A stretch of 64,000 nucleotides of DNA, from the NCBI GenBank assembly GCA_948474755.1, contig CAOLHI010001307.1, positions 124,001 through 188,000 on the forward strand, read 5' to 3'. This document shows, piece after piece, positions 35,726-45,984 of the stretch. The notes beneath the pieces are model-generated. The model saw only the letters and a list, made by a program, of their open reading frames with translations, ran no database searches and had not been told where the DNA came from. The first letter of the stretch is position 1. Each line of letters starts with the position of its first letter. A program made the translations under genes and the position numbers. The stretch is from Ctenosaura bakeri. Taxonomy: Eukaryota > Chordata > Lepidosauria > Squamata > Iguanidae.

Positions 35726-37293
35726 ACGTACTATGACTACTATTCTCATAGAAAGCAACAGAAATTCTGTGGCATCTTAAAGACTGCAAAAATTATTACA
35801 GTGGAGGGTATTATCCAGGATTTCAGTACACATGATTACGTGGGTTTTTTTTCCTGTCACACAATGGCCAGCATCTTGTTAGTGACATGGTGACATACAT
35901 GAACACGACTGGAATTTACACCTGCGTATGTATCTTTCATGGAAAATATGTGGAAGGGAAAATGTGTGTCCCTCCTTCTACAAGGTTCTCACATCATGGG
36001 TGTACCCAGGCTCATTCCAGCTACTCCTGAGCAATGAAGAAGGAAGGGGCATCCTTACCATGGGGGCAGAGGGGAATCCCTTTTTCCTCTATGCTCAAGA
36101 CCAACCAAAATGAGCCTGGGAATAGCAATCAGTGGCTGAGGTGACAGAGCTGCCTCTGGCAGGGCTGAAGAAGCTATCTCAGCCAAATCCACCACCTCCT
36201 CAAATATATTAGCATAGACTTACACTCTAACAGCGTTGAGTGGATTTTTGCATGCATACTTTCATCTGCTTACTTAGACAAAGCATAAAGCTGGTATAAT
36301 TACACAGTGGAAATATGTCAGGTGATATTCCAGAGGCCATTTTGGGCCATTCCAGGAGCTGTTCTGGAAGCCATTCCTGTTCATGGAGGAAAGAGCAGTG
36401 CATTGTGTTTACTAGCCCAATCAGCCTTTAAACTGGACTGTTGTACTGTGGGCAAATGGGGATGTACTTGTGTCAGGGGATACTGGATACCTCATCATGC
36501 AAGCATTTAAAAATCACAGCAGCAAATGTAACCTGGAATTACACTGGTATCATTTCTCAATAGGATTCTAGTTCTTGTGCCAAGATATTTTTGTGATCAG
36601 AAAAAAAAATCAGCAACATTTTTTGAATGGCTAACAGTGATAATTTCATTGTCATTATGTGCTAGGATGTAATGTCTCTCTGATGTCACAGTTTACAATG
36701 TAGCTGCCATCCGTGTATGACACATATATTCAGATCTTGCATACTGGCAAATATGTAACTCCGAATAGTATGAAATAATTTTGAAAATCTCTGTAAGCTG
36801 CCACACAGGGCTCCTTGTTTTTGCTCCAACAAACTAATGCAGCTACTCCTTTGGAAAAATGCTTTCATAATGTGATACATAATTACTGTGCAATTCTGCT
36901 AAGCATTGTTGAAGAGGTGTCACAATTCATAGTGATGTGGATACGTTTCAGAGATGAGACAATTAATTTTCAACATAGGTATACATTTTCCATTTACATG
37001 TACATGGCTTGCAAAGCATCTGGCTTTTTCCTGATTAGAGAATGATCTAATGGCAGATGTAAACAAATGAATGAACATGGCTTTCATGCGTATCGATATT
37101 ACTTGATTATCCAAGGAAGCAATGAATTGAGTCTTAAATAATATTTCTTTTTCTGATGTGGGCTGGAATTCACTATTGCAAGTTATAAATAAGTAACCTA
37201 GAGTTATGAATCCACAATTGACTTCTATTCACAGTCCCCACATATTCAGAATCATGGCACTATTGCCATGATTGTAAAATTCCCCCAATCATA
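35726..37293. other. No gene seen; Penelope-type tail scrap at the left
   Basis: Positions 35752-35805 (gcaacagaaattctgtggca, cttaaagactgcaaaaatta) look like the terminal segment of a Penelope-like element in minus orientation. The rest is unassigned AT-rich DNA. Position 37286 has aatcata, a scrap of CR1 tail displaced by the MITE that follows. Confidence 0.45.
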
Positions 37294-37696
37294 GGCCCTT
37301 TATGCAGGACGTCAGCGTCTCACATTGGGGACCGGAGAAGGATGAGACCCAGACAACGCCTTTGCATGACATCGTCTGGGTCCCCTCCTTCTCCCATCCT
37401 CAGGTGGCACAATCATGCAGTAAATCATTGACGGGTTTTCCCTGCGAATAACTGGCCATCATGTAGCCCTCCTGCCACCCTCCTGAACTTGCCTTGTGTG
37501 CAGAGAGTCAGAAAGCTCAATGGCTGTGCTTCCAGCCCTAGCACAATGGCTGTGCTGCAGAAGCAGGAGGCATGGCCATCATGCCCACAGGCAGCCAGTG
37601 CAGAGGCGAGCGCTCATGTCATGCTCCCCTCTCAGGGGAGGCTTTACTGAGATCTCCGCAGGACATCGTAGGGATCAGGGAAGTGTGGAAAGGGCC
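37294..37696. mobile_element. 403 bp MITE, GGCC-terminus family, inside a CR1 tail
   Basis: Termini ggccctttatgcaggac and agtgtggaaagggcc are imperfect inverted repeats. The 3 bp duplication is ATA (37291-37293, 37697-37699). Removing the element plus one ATA rejoins aatcatagaatcataaag, the expected CR1 3' tail, so both ends and the duplication length are well supported. The interior is GC-rich and unrelated to the other family members here. Confidence 0.88.
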
Positions 37697-38110
37697 ATAG
37701 AATCATAAAGTTGGAAGAGACCACCAAGACCATCTGGTCCAACTCCCTGCTGTGCAAGAATATACAGTCAAAACACTTCTCACAGATGGCCATCCAGCCT
37801 CAACAGGAGGCTCCACCGCACCCTGAGACAGTGTATTCCACTCTCAAACTGCTTTTACCATTATGAAACTCTTCCTAAGTTAAGGCAGAATTTCTTTTTC
37901 TGTAATTTGAAACCATTGCTCCATGTTCCAGTCTCTGGAGCACCAGAAAACAAACTTGTTCCATCTTCAGTATGACATCTTTTCAAATATTTAAACATGG
38001 TTATCATGTCCCCACTTAAGCATCTCTTCTCCATGTCAAAGATACCCAGCTCCCTAAGCAGCTCCCTACCAGGCATGGTCTCCAGGTCTTTTGCCATTTG
38101 GTCACACCTG
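37697..38110 (-). pseudogene. CR1 LINE 3' end, 5'-truncated
   Basis: The minus strand encodes the CR1 C-terminus (LRELGIFDMEKRCLSGDMIT, MFKYLKRCHTEDGTSLFSGA, a SNGFKLQKKKFCLNL-type end), followed by the 3' UTR that reads agaccaccaagaccatctgg on the plus strand. The CR1 tail (ATTCTATG type) was split by the MITE at 37294. The copy has diverged. Confidence 0.87.
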
Positions 38111-38129
38111 TCTGGAAACAGTTCAGATC

Positions 38130-38385
38130 CTGCTTTCTTGGGCAGCAGACATTGCAAGTAATGGAGGTCTGTTCTTCTATTGATCAGGGCACAGCATACT
38201 GACTTTTCTACCCTTCCCCCCACTTCCAGTCAGTGCTCTTCCATGCAACTATGACAGGGATCTTGCTTCTGATTATTGCACTGGAGATCACTGGTAGGAG
38301 GGGTGTGGAAACATCAGTATGCTATGCCCTGATCAACCTTAGAACAGATCTCTATTGCTAGCAGAAATTGGGGGAGCAGGCATCA
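38130..38385. mobile_element. Hairpin MITE, family shared with 9000
   Basis: The left arm (about 38165-38210, cttctattgatcagggcaca) is inverted relative to the right arm (about 38310-38360, agtatgctatgccctgatca). The interior has ttattgcactggagatcact, matching the 9 kb copy in reverse complement. It lies just upstream of the CR1 fragment. Confidence 0.68.
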
Positions 38386-38464
38386 GGCCAGGAAATACTA
38401 CTCAGTTAAGTACACTTATTGAAAAAAATATATATTTAGGGGTAGCCATGTTGGCTGTACGGTG

Positions 38465-38631
38465 AAATACAACAAAATCTATGATCCACAAAACAGAAAT
38501 AGTGATGCCTTTATTGGGCCAACTAAAATGCACAAAGTATCCCATGCAAGATGTTGAAATTTACTTTGTGCATCTTATCTGGCCCAATAAAGGTATTATT
38601 GTTTGTGGATTATGGATTTTGTTGTGTTACA
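38465..38631. mobile_element. Foldback of a Penelope-type terminal repeat
   Basis: The left arm 38465-38539 (caacaaaatctatgatccac...gcctttattgggcc) and the right arm 38561-38631 (ggcccaataaaggtattatt...ttgtttgtggattatggatt) are inverted over about 70 bp, around a short loop. The phrase ggggtagccatgttggctgt to the left is typical of this repeat class. Two opposed copies, or the native inverted ends of a Penelope-like element, would both give this. Confidence 0.68.
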
Positions 38632-38722
38632 TTTCTCCAAATGGCTGATAAGGTATCCAGGCCATTGTCTTCAAACAGGATGTCCACCAGACCAGTATTC
38701 AATTGACAAGGAGCTCCTAATG

Positions 38723-38866
38723 CACTTGTTCCCAACCTTAGATACCCAGGTTTTTATATATATATATCATAACCCATAGAATCAATGACCATTGGTCATG
38801 GTTGTCAGGGGTTTCTGGAAAATGAAGACCAACAACAGCTGGGAAACCATGTTTTGGGAAACACAG
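38723..38866. mobile_element. Short hAT-type MITE with TCCTAAT duplication
   Basis: Begins cacttgttcccaacctta and ends tgttttgggaaacacag, imperfect inverted ends. Flanks tcctaatg (38715-38722) and tcctaatc (38867-38874) match at 7 of 8 bases. Confidence 0.76.
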
Positions 38867-38874
38867 TCCTAATC

Positions 38875-40008
38875 TCTCAACAACTCCAAAGAACAGTCAG
38901 GAGGATGGAGTTGAGATGGTCATCCCAAGACATCTTTGATAGACTGAGATCATGGAACATCATGTCCCACAACATTCATTTTAACATGCAGCTACACCAC
39001 ATTGGATTCATATTGTTCAGGTGATTAAGGCTTTGCTGGTCTCCAGCTTGCTTTCCTTGTTAATGGTAGCAGATAATGGTAGTGATTCATGTTTGTGAAT
39101 AACACAATAATAGTCAAGTTGACCTTACATCACTAGTCAATGCTAACCAGTAGCTAACACAAGGCATTTTTCAGGTATCCACATGAAAAGAGCATGGCTC
39201 CTAGAGAAAGTTACCTGTCTTTTCCTTCGATGATTCTTACACTTCTGGCTGTGTATTTAGGCTCCAAAGAACACAACTGCACAGAGTGTTACACTGTAGG
39301 CATGCCCCTAAGGGTGCCACTCCAGTCTTTACCCAGCTCTGCTTATAAATGTTGTGTAACAGATTTAGACCATCCAGTTAAACTGCTTTAAAAGCCAATG
39401 CCAATGAAGTCTTCCAAAGATCCCAAAAGGGAATGGAACACATGGAGCTGTTAATAGCTTTTATCTTCATCCTTTCCCAAGATACTAATAATCACCTGCT
39501 ACATCCTCATTCTAACTTTATCTGACCATGGAACCAATTTTGTCATTTTAAGAGGTTGCCTGTCTGATAGAGGGAGGGGAGGGGGAGAGAGAAGGCTGCA
39601 AATGGATGGCTCTTTTAGCCATAGGCATCTAAGCCTGGGATAGAAAACAATTTTGACATTCCCAGCCTGGAATCCTGCCCTTAGCAAACACATCTGATGA
39701 TCATACATGGTCTTTTGGCAGGCTCCCTTTTGGGCCATCTGTTAAGGATGGCCTTGTGCCTACTCGGATGAGAGCAGCGTGCCAGATTCAATAGGACATA
39801 CAAGAGATGCCAAGCAAAACTTGCCTGCTTGTCCTCCTCCTATTATTTTAATTCCAAATTACATAGTAATACTTATCTGTATTTTAACATTGTTGCATTT
39901 TAGAGGAATTAACACTTTGGTTTTAGCTGGATATTACACATACATTAGTGGAGGGCACCAGCTGAGACAACAGGGTGCTGTTCAGCAAGTGGAGAATGAC
40001 AGCAGAGC
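38875..40008. other. No gene seen
   Basis: Unassigned DNA. The frame at 38785-39024 overlaps the MITE and is not supported as coding. Confidence 0.45.
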
Positions 40009-40103
40009 TTGAAAAAGTTACTTTTTTGGACTATGCTTCCAAGAATCTCTCTGCCAGTGGCCATGCCAGAGGAGCTGCCATCCAAACAAATTACTTTTAC
40101 ATC
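40009..40103. mobile_element. ~95 bp hairpin MITE (TTGGACTAYR type)
   Basis: The left arm gaaaaagttacttttttgga and right arm tccaaacaaattactttta are inverted. The middle has ctatgcttccaagaatctct. Same family as 30399. Confidence 0.68.
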
Positions 40104-41019
40104 TGAAACTGAATTTCTGCAAGTATCTAAAAGAATAAGAACTGAACACTTAGCTATAGCTTTCATTCCCATAAGGAATCTACTACTTTTTTTCCTTAGG
40201 CACTTGGAAATTCCATCACACAGTAGGGTGGTATTAAAATATTATTGAAATGTGTGTTTACATACTGTAATACAACACATGAAACAAAAAAGTTTGGCAT
40301 GCAAGAAGCATAGCCTCTAAAGCCAGTTCAGCAACTCAATATGCAGTCCCATTAATTGAAAATGGAATATTTTGTCGTCCTATAGGCTTTTACCATCTCT
40401 GAAAGATTGGTAGTGAAATCTGTTCTTTTAAGGCCTTCAAGTCTGAATTCCTATGAGCATGCTGCATATACTTTAGTGAGGAATAAACAGTAAAAAAAAA
40501 AATCCAAACAACAAAGGGGAAAAAATCAGTTTGTAATAGAATTCTGCAGACAGTGGTAACTTTGGAGCTCATGCCCTACACATAAAAGCAAGAATTAAAA
40601 ATATGTTAAAAATCATAAGTCTCAAAGTACCGTCTGTGTAACAGACCAGGAAAAACTGGTGTTAAGCATGTAAAGTTTGGAGTTTCTGGATGCACAGCCA
40701 ACAAGACTGCAACAGCAGATAAGATGTTCTCTAAGGAAGAAAATGTGATTTCAATTCTTGACAGAACTGAAATCGAGGATGGTATCTCAGAATACTAGCA
40801 AATGAATGGCTTCCAAATCTGATATAGGGAAATCCCATATTAGGATATTAGGAAGCTGGATGTGCCTCTCAAAACCTTCAGTGTCCAGAGGCAGTATAGC
40901 CACTCCCTTATATAAATGCTATTATATAAGCAGAGTGATGGCAACAAGTTGTGAGCACTCAGTCTGGTGTGACCCCCTCCCCCCGAAGCCACTCATGCTT
41001 GCAGGTCATGAGATAATAT
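40104..41019. other. No gene seen
   Basis: AT-rich DNA without assignable features. Confidence 0.45.
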
Positions 41020-43170
41020 AATAATAATAATAAAATGTATTTATATCCCGCCTCTCCCAATGGATCGATGCGGCATTACAACAGTATATAAATACATTAA
41101 AAACACTAAAATGTAACCCATCGTCCCCACCCACCAACCCTCCTAACCCCCTAAAAAACATTAACTATTAAAAACAAATTAAAAACAAAATTAAAAACAA
41201 GAGGACAATTGATGAGAGGCGGTGGAACACTAGTCTGGGAAGGTCTGTCGGAAGAGAACAGTCTTGACTGCTTTTTTAAAGCAGTCAAGACTGGTAATAT
41301 GCCGGGTCTCTTCCGGCAGGCCATTCCATAACTTGGGAGCAACAGAAGAGAAGGTCCTCTGGGTAACCGCAGCCAACCTAGTTCTGACTGGCTGCAGTAA
41401 ATTCCTCCCAGAAGACCTTAGTGTGCAGGGTGGATTATATGGGAGAAGGCGATCCCACAGGTAGGCTGGCCCCAAGTCATGAAGGGCTTTAAAGGTAAGA
41501 ACCAACACTTTGTACTGTGCCCAGAAACTAATAGGCAGCCAATGCAAGGACTTCAGAAGTGGTGTTATGTGGTCACTTTTAGATGTTCCAGTGACCAACC
41601 TGGCTGCCATATTCTGAACTAATTGAAGTTTCCAGACTAAGCACATGGGTAGCCCTATGTAGAGCGCATTGCAGAAGTCAAGCCGTGAAGTTACCAGCGC
41701 ATGTACCACTGTTTTTAGGTGTTCCAGCTCCAGGAAGGGGCGCAGCTGGCATATCAGTCGAAGCTGATAGCAGGCACTCCTGGCCGCCACATCAATTTGG
41801 GCTGCTATCTGAAGCGGCGAATCCAAGAGCACCCCCAAGCTGCGGACACACTCTTTCAGGGGAAGTGTGACCCCGTCTAGAACAGGTTGACAAACCTCCA
41901 TACCTGGGCTAGGGCCCTTAACAGCAAGTACCTCCGTCTTATCTGGATTCAGCTTCAGTCTGTTTTTCCTCATCCAGTCCATTACTGCTTCGAGGCATTC
42001 ATTTAGAGGTGAGATGCCATCCTTAGTTGATGCTGTTATCCGAGGCATGGAGAGATATATCTGGGTGTCATCAGCATACTGATAGCACCTTGCTCCATGC
42101 CTCCTGATGATCTCTCCCAGAGGTTTCATGTAGATGTTAAATAGCATTGGGGACAGGACGGCGCCCTGAGGGATGCCAGATTTAAGCTCCTTTTTCGAGG
42201 AGCAGCTGTCCCCAAGCATCACCGTCTGGTATCTACCTGAGAGATAGGACCAGAACCACTTAAGTGCAGTGTCCCCAATCCCCAGCCCTCTCAGGCGTTC
42301 CAGAAGGATACCATGGTCTATGGTATCGAAAGCCGCTGAGAGGTCCAAGAGTACCAGCAGGGTCACACTTCCCCTGTCGATACCTAGGCGTAGATCATCC
42401 ACTAAGGCGACCATGGCAGTCTCGACTCCATATCCTGCCCTGAAGCCAGTTTGAAATGGATCTAGATAATCTGTTTCATCCAAGACAGCTTAGAGCTGAA
42501 GGGCAACAGCCCTCTTGATCACCTTGCTTAAAAATGGAAGATGGGAGACTGGTCTATAATTATTCATATCCAGGGGATCTAGGGAGGGCTTTTTTAGAAG
42601 CGGCCGTATAATCGCTTCTTTTAAACAAGCTGGAAAATTGCCCTCCCTGAAGGATGCATTAATAATATGTCTTAAGTGGGTCTTAATTGCAACTCCTCCC
42701 TGGACGACCAGCCATGAAGGGCATGGATCAAGAGGGCAAGTTGTCCTTCTTACCTTTCCAAGGAGCTTGTCTACGTCCTCGGTACTCACTGACTGAAACT
42801 GATCCAGTATAATCCTGTTCACGGGGTCGCCAGACACTCCATTTGTAACCTCTGCTATAACACCAGCATCCAAATCGGCTCTTATCTGAGAGATTTTATC
42901 TGCGAAATGATTATTCAAGGTGTCACAGCAAGCTACGTTAGGTTCTAACAACGAGTTCAGGGGAGTGGGTAACTGTGTCAGATCCCTTACCACCCTGAAC
43001 AGTTCTGCTGGATGAGAAGTCACAGACACAATACGTGCAGAGAAGAAGGTCTTCTTCGCTGCATCTATTGCCACTCTATAGGAATGAAGGAATTCTCTAT
43101 AGCGTGTCCTGTCAGATAAGAGTCGAGATTTCCACCAGTTGCTCTCTAGTCGTTGTCCAGAAGTGAGGGA
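41020..43170 (-). mobile_element. L2-like non-LTR retrotransposon, 5'-truncated, copy 2
   Basis: Reverse-oriented sister of 33559-35671. Its 3' end is at the left (an ATA/ATT run, then the complement of tgccgcatcgatccattggg and the 3' UTR). It reaches about 100 bp further toward the 5' end than copy 1 (SGQRLESNWWKSRLLSD). Its 3' UTR differs from copy 1 by several indels, so it is not a recent exact duplicate. Confidence 0.88.
41230..43166 (-). pseudogene. L2-like ORF2 (RT and C-terminal domain) with the same internal stop, copy 2
   Basis: On the minus strand the 5' part is open to TAA at 42490-42492 and the 3' part to the stop at 41230. The stop sits at exactly the codon seen in copy 1 (after AVALQL, before AVLDETDY). 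The RT motifs (LLDLSAAFDTIDH, SGIPQGAVLSP, YADDTQIY) are intact. Comparing the two 417-codon 3' parts by eye shows about 25 amino-acid differences, roughly 94% identity. Both copies stay open elsewhere, so the stop was probably in their common source. Confidence 0.88.
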
Positions 43171-43724
43171 GAATATTATATTCACAATATTGTAAAAGGC
43201 TGAAATAGAAGAAATAGTTAACAATTCTCTTTGAAAAGATAGAGTTAGCAGGTTAGCTATGATGAATTAATGAAACATATATAAATGTATTACAATGCCA
43301 AAGTAAGATGAAAAGTATCTAAACTGTATTTTGGAAGTCAGATTCCATAATGTATTGAATAGGTCCATATTCCGCCAAACACAGCACAGTATATAAGTCC
43401 CTGTGCAAGAATTTCTCAGCAGATGAAATAAGAGTTATGGTGTCTCAATATTGTCTACCTTGATATTTCTTATCACTGCAATGTATTCCAAGAATCATGT
43501 ACCTTATCAGTCTGGCAGGTCTCATAAGCTTCTTATAAGAAATAATCTGCTTAGAATATGAACCATCTATAGAAGTAATGTGCCTAGAGCATATAACATT
43601 TATGAAAGTGAATATGCCTGGACTTGAAGGTCTATGTGACATGATGATCCTCCAGAAGTAGCTGCATAAGCTAACTGCATGGCTTAATAAATATTTAAAA
43701 GACTATGAAACTGCAGAATTCAAA
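43171..43724. other. No gene seen
   Basis: AT-rich DNA between the LINE and the Penelope-type repeat. No frame is supported. Confidence 0.45.
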
Positions 43725-43785
43725 GATGTAGCTGTCTTAGTCTGGATCAGTATGCAAAGCGATACTGTAGCACCTTTGAAACTGA

Positions 43786-44573
43786 GGCCCTTTTCGCACG
43801 TAGGTCATTAGCGCAATGAGGGAGAGCCCTCGCGCTATTGTAAACTTCGCAAAAAAGCCCCTTGCACTCCGCACACAGCAGGGCATTTGTGAGAGAGCAC
43901 CATTCCCCGCCTGGTGCCTCTTCCGCATGTCGGTGTCGTGGGCCACGCCCAGGTCCCTCCCTGTCCCCGCCCCACCGGCCCTGATTGGGCGGTGGGTTTT
44001 CTTTTTTTTCTTTTTTTCAGCCTATTGTGCTAACGTTAGCACGATAGATCCTTCCAACAGGCCAGCGTAGCAGCCCCAAGGGCAGACCAGTAGCAGAGCT
44101 ACGGTGCTAATGCGCTAACGTGCTAACGATAGCACCAGTTTTTTTAAAAAAAATAGTCAGCCAGACCCCAGGGACTGCTGTCGTCTCAAGTGTGGCGACG
44201 CAACCCCAGGGTGGGCTCTTGCGGCAACATGTCGGGCAGTGTTCCCTGCTACCATGGGGGCAGCGGCATCCCTGCTGCTGGGCGGGGCTTCCTCTGGGAG
44301 TTGCTGTGTGATGGACAGGCAGCTGGGACTGCCCGCACCCCGCCCACTCCCGGCTCCTTCGCATAAGAGGGCTCCGCAGGCCCGCAGGTTGCGCGAGCGA
44401 TACGTAAAAAGGAGGTCATTTTCACTTCCAGGCGAAAATGAAAAAACGCGACTCCAGCACTACTCACGATCGCGAGAGCCCTGGGTCGGCGGGAACGTCA
44501 TGCGGTACGGCGGCTCGTGAAGGGGGGAGGGAGCGTGTTTAATACGCTTTCAAACCGCCATGCGAAAAGGGCC
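43786..44573. mobile_element. 788 bp GC-rich MITE, GGCC-terminus family
   Basis: Termini ggcccttttcgcacg at 43786 and catgcgaaaagggcc ending at 44573 are inverted repeats, flanked by TGA on both sides (43783-43785, 44574-44576). Removing element and one TGA rejoins ctttgaaactgagagaaagt of the host repeat. The interior is strongly GC-rich with repeated gctaacg/gcgctaa words (about 44021-44130) and no transposase frame. Confidence 0.87.
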
Positions 44574-44661
44574 TGAGAGAAAGTTGGTAGCTTTCATAGA
44601 CTTCAATCTACTTCATCAGATGCATTGAGTGTAGTGCCTAGGAACAGACCTTTATAGCTAT

Positions 44662-44863
44662 GGCCATTTCCACACTTCAATGTTACAGTGCTATTATTCC
44701 ACTTTCAACATCCTGTGGAATTCTGGGGTTTGTAGTTTACTGAGGCCAAAGAGCTCTCTGGCTGAGAATGCTAAAGGCCCCTCCCTAAACTGCAAACCCT
44801 AGGATTCTATGGGAGGTTAAAAGTGGAATAATAGCACTATAATAGCATAGGGCGGAAATGGCT
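44662..44863. mobile_element. 202 bp hairpin MITE, GGCC-terminus family
   Basis: The left arm starts ggccatttccacacttcaat and the right arm ends gggcggaaatggct. Inner arms are attctggggtttgtagttta and aaactgcaaaccctaggatt. Flanks TAT and TAC differ by one base, so the 3 bp duplication has probably mutated. Confidence 0.85.
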
Positions 44864-45111
44864 TACGGATGAACAGGCTGCATGTGTGAATAGTAATAGA
44901 AGTACAAAACTTGTGGGTATGGGGATGAAGTGAAAAGTTCAGTTTTTATTAAGGTGGTTAGGGGACAAAGGCAGGAGCAAAGATGTTTCCTAAATCCAAG
45001 GTGGATAGATAACCATACGAATGGTGGAAACAGTTATTGCACTATAATGTGATACTGGCTAGGAACCAGAAAGGAAATGTGATAAACTGGCCAAGAGAGC
45101 CCTCATGAGCA

Positions 45112-45566
45112 TGAGGAGATGGGTGCCAGACCTTGCCACAAACCCAGATAACAATTCTGCCCACACTTCTGCTCAAAGATATCATCACAGGACCTAATCA
45201 CATCACCCATAATATCAGAAATACTTTCACTTGCTCATACTCTATTGTAATATATGCCATTCTCCGTCAACAAGGGCCTTCAGCACTCTACATTAGGCAA
45301 ACAGTTCAGTCTCTGTGCCAGAGAACTAATGGACATCAATCAGATAGTAGGAATGGGAATACACAAAAACCAATTGCAGAATATTACAATATTCCTGGCA
45401 TTCCATCCTGGGCCTCAAAATAGCAGTCCTTAAAACACATACAGAGAGAGAGAGAGAGAGAGAGAGAAGGACTAGAAAGAGAAACAGCAGAACTGGAATA
45501 TACCCATAAACTCCAGTCCACCAACAGAATGTCAAACAGAGACAATGGTTTCCTGGTACACTACAG
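45112..45566 (+). pseudogene. GIY-YIG endonuclease relic of a Penelope-like element
   Basis: The plus-strand frame 45133-45423 gives GPNHITHNIRNTFTCSYSIV, then IYAILRQQGPSALYIRQTVQ and QRTNGHQSD...KPIAEYYNIPG. This matches the GIY-YIG endonuclease layout in Penelope-like elements (FTCSS..VVYLI, LYVGQT, R.NGHR.D, PVAEHF..PGH). The catalytic Gly-Ile-Tyr and YVG positions are altered (YAI and YIR), so it is inactive. A GA array (45440-45467) interrupts it, and the continuation ends NRDNGFLVHYR next to a MITE. Confidence 0.72.
45440..45467. repeat. (GA)n microsatellite
   Basis: About 13 GA units within the Penelope relic. Confidence 0.95.
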
Positions 45567-45571
45567 ACCTG

Positions 45572-45978
45572 GGCCCTTTTCGCATGGCATTTGCCATGTG
45601 AAAGGGCCCCTGGAGCATCATGAAACTGCAAGGAGCGGTCCACACGACAGAGTCATGCGACTCTCCAGGGGCTGGCAGGTGCCGATTGTGCACTATTTCA
45701 TTTTTGGCTGTGAGCCGAAAATGGTGCATGCTTGCTCTGGGGGCCCACGTGCACTTGCTGTTCATGTGGAGCCCTGGAGCAGCAGCACTCGCACTTCCTG
45801 CCCCGGTGCAGCCTGGGAAAATCCTGTGCTGCACTGCGGAAGGAACAGGAGGGTCTCTTGTGTGAGCAGGCAGCAGCTGCAGAGCTGAAGGAACCGGGGT
45901 ATAAGAGCCTCCTGGAAGAGGCTGCTCGCGCTATCCCTGCACCCCAGCTCCGCAAAAAGGTGAGTTGCGGAAAGGGCC
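45572..45978 (+). mobile_element. 407 bp GC-rich MITE, GGCC-terminus family
   Basis: Termini ggcccttttcgcatggc and gagttgcggaaagggcc. The 3 bp duplication is CTG (45569-45571, 45979-45981). It aligns along its length with 18254-18672 read in reverse. Both keep the hairpin ttttggctgtgagccgaaaa. It lies at the end of the Penelope relic. Confidence 0.87.
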
Positions 45979-45984
45979 CTGGAT

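Larger units (their letters stand above)
43725..45566. mobile_element. Penelope-like element mosaic, interrupted by MITEs
   Basis: Left part (43725-43785 and 44577-44640): a terminal repeat in minus orientation (tagcacctttgaaactga, gagaaagttggtagctttca, ctacttcatcagatgcatt). Right part (45112-45566): plus-strand GIY-YIG endonuclease relic. MITEs at 43786 and 44662 interrupt it, and a third begins at 45572, just past its right end. An inverted terminal copy upstream of the coding strand fits known Penelope architecture. That all parts come from one insertion is inference. Confidence 0.6.

Noticed and set aside
45133..45423. GIY-YIG-like frame as a host nuclease gene
   Set aside because: Motif residues are degraded, the frame is interrupted by a GA array, and the surrounding sequence is Penelope-type repeat.
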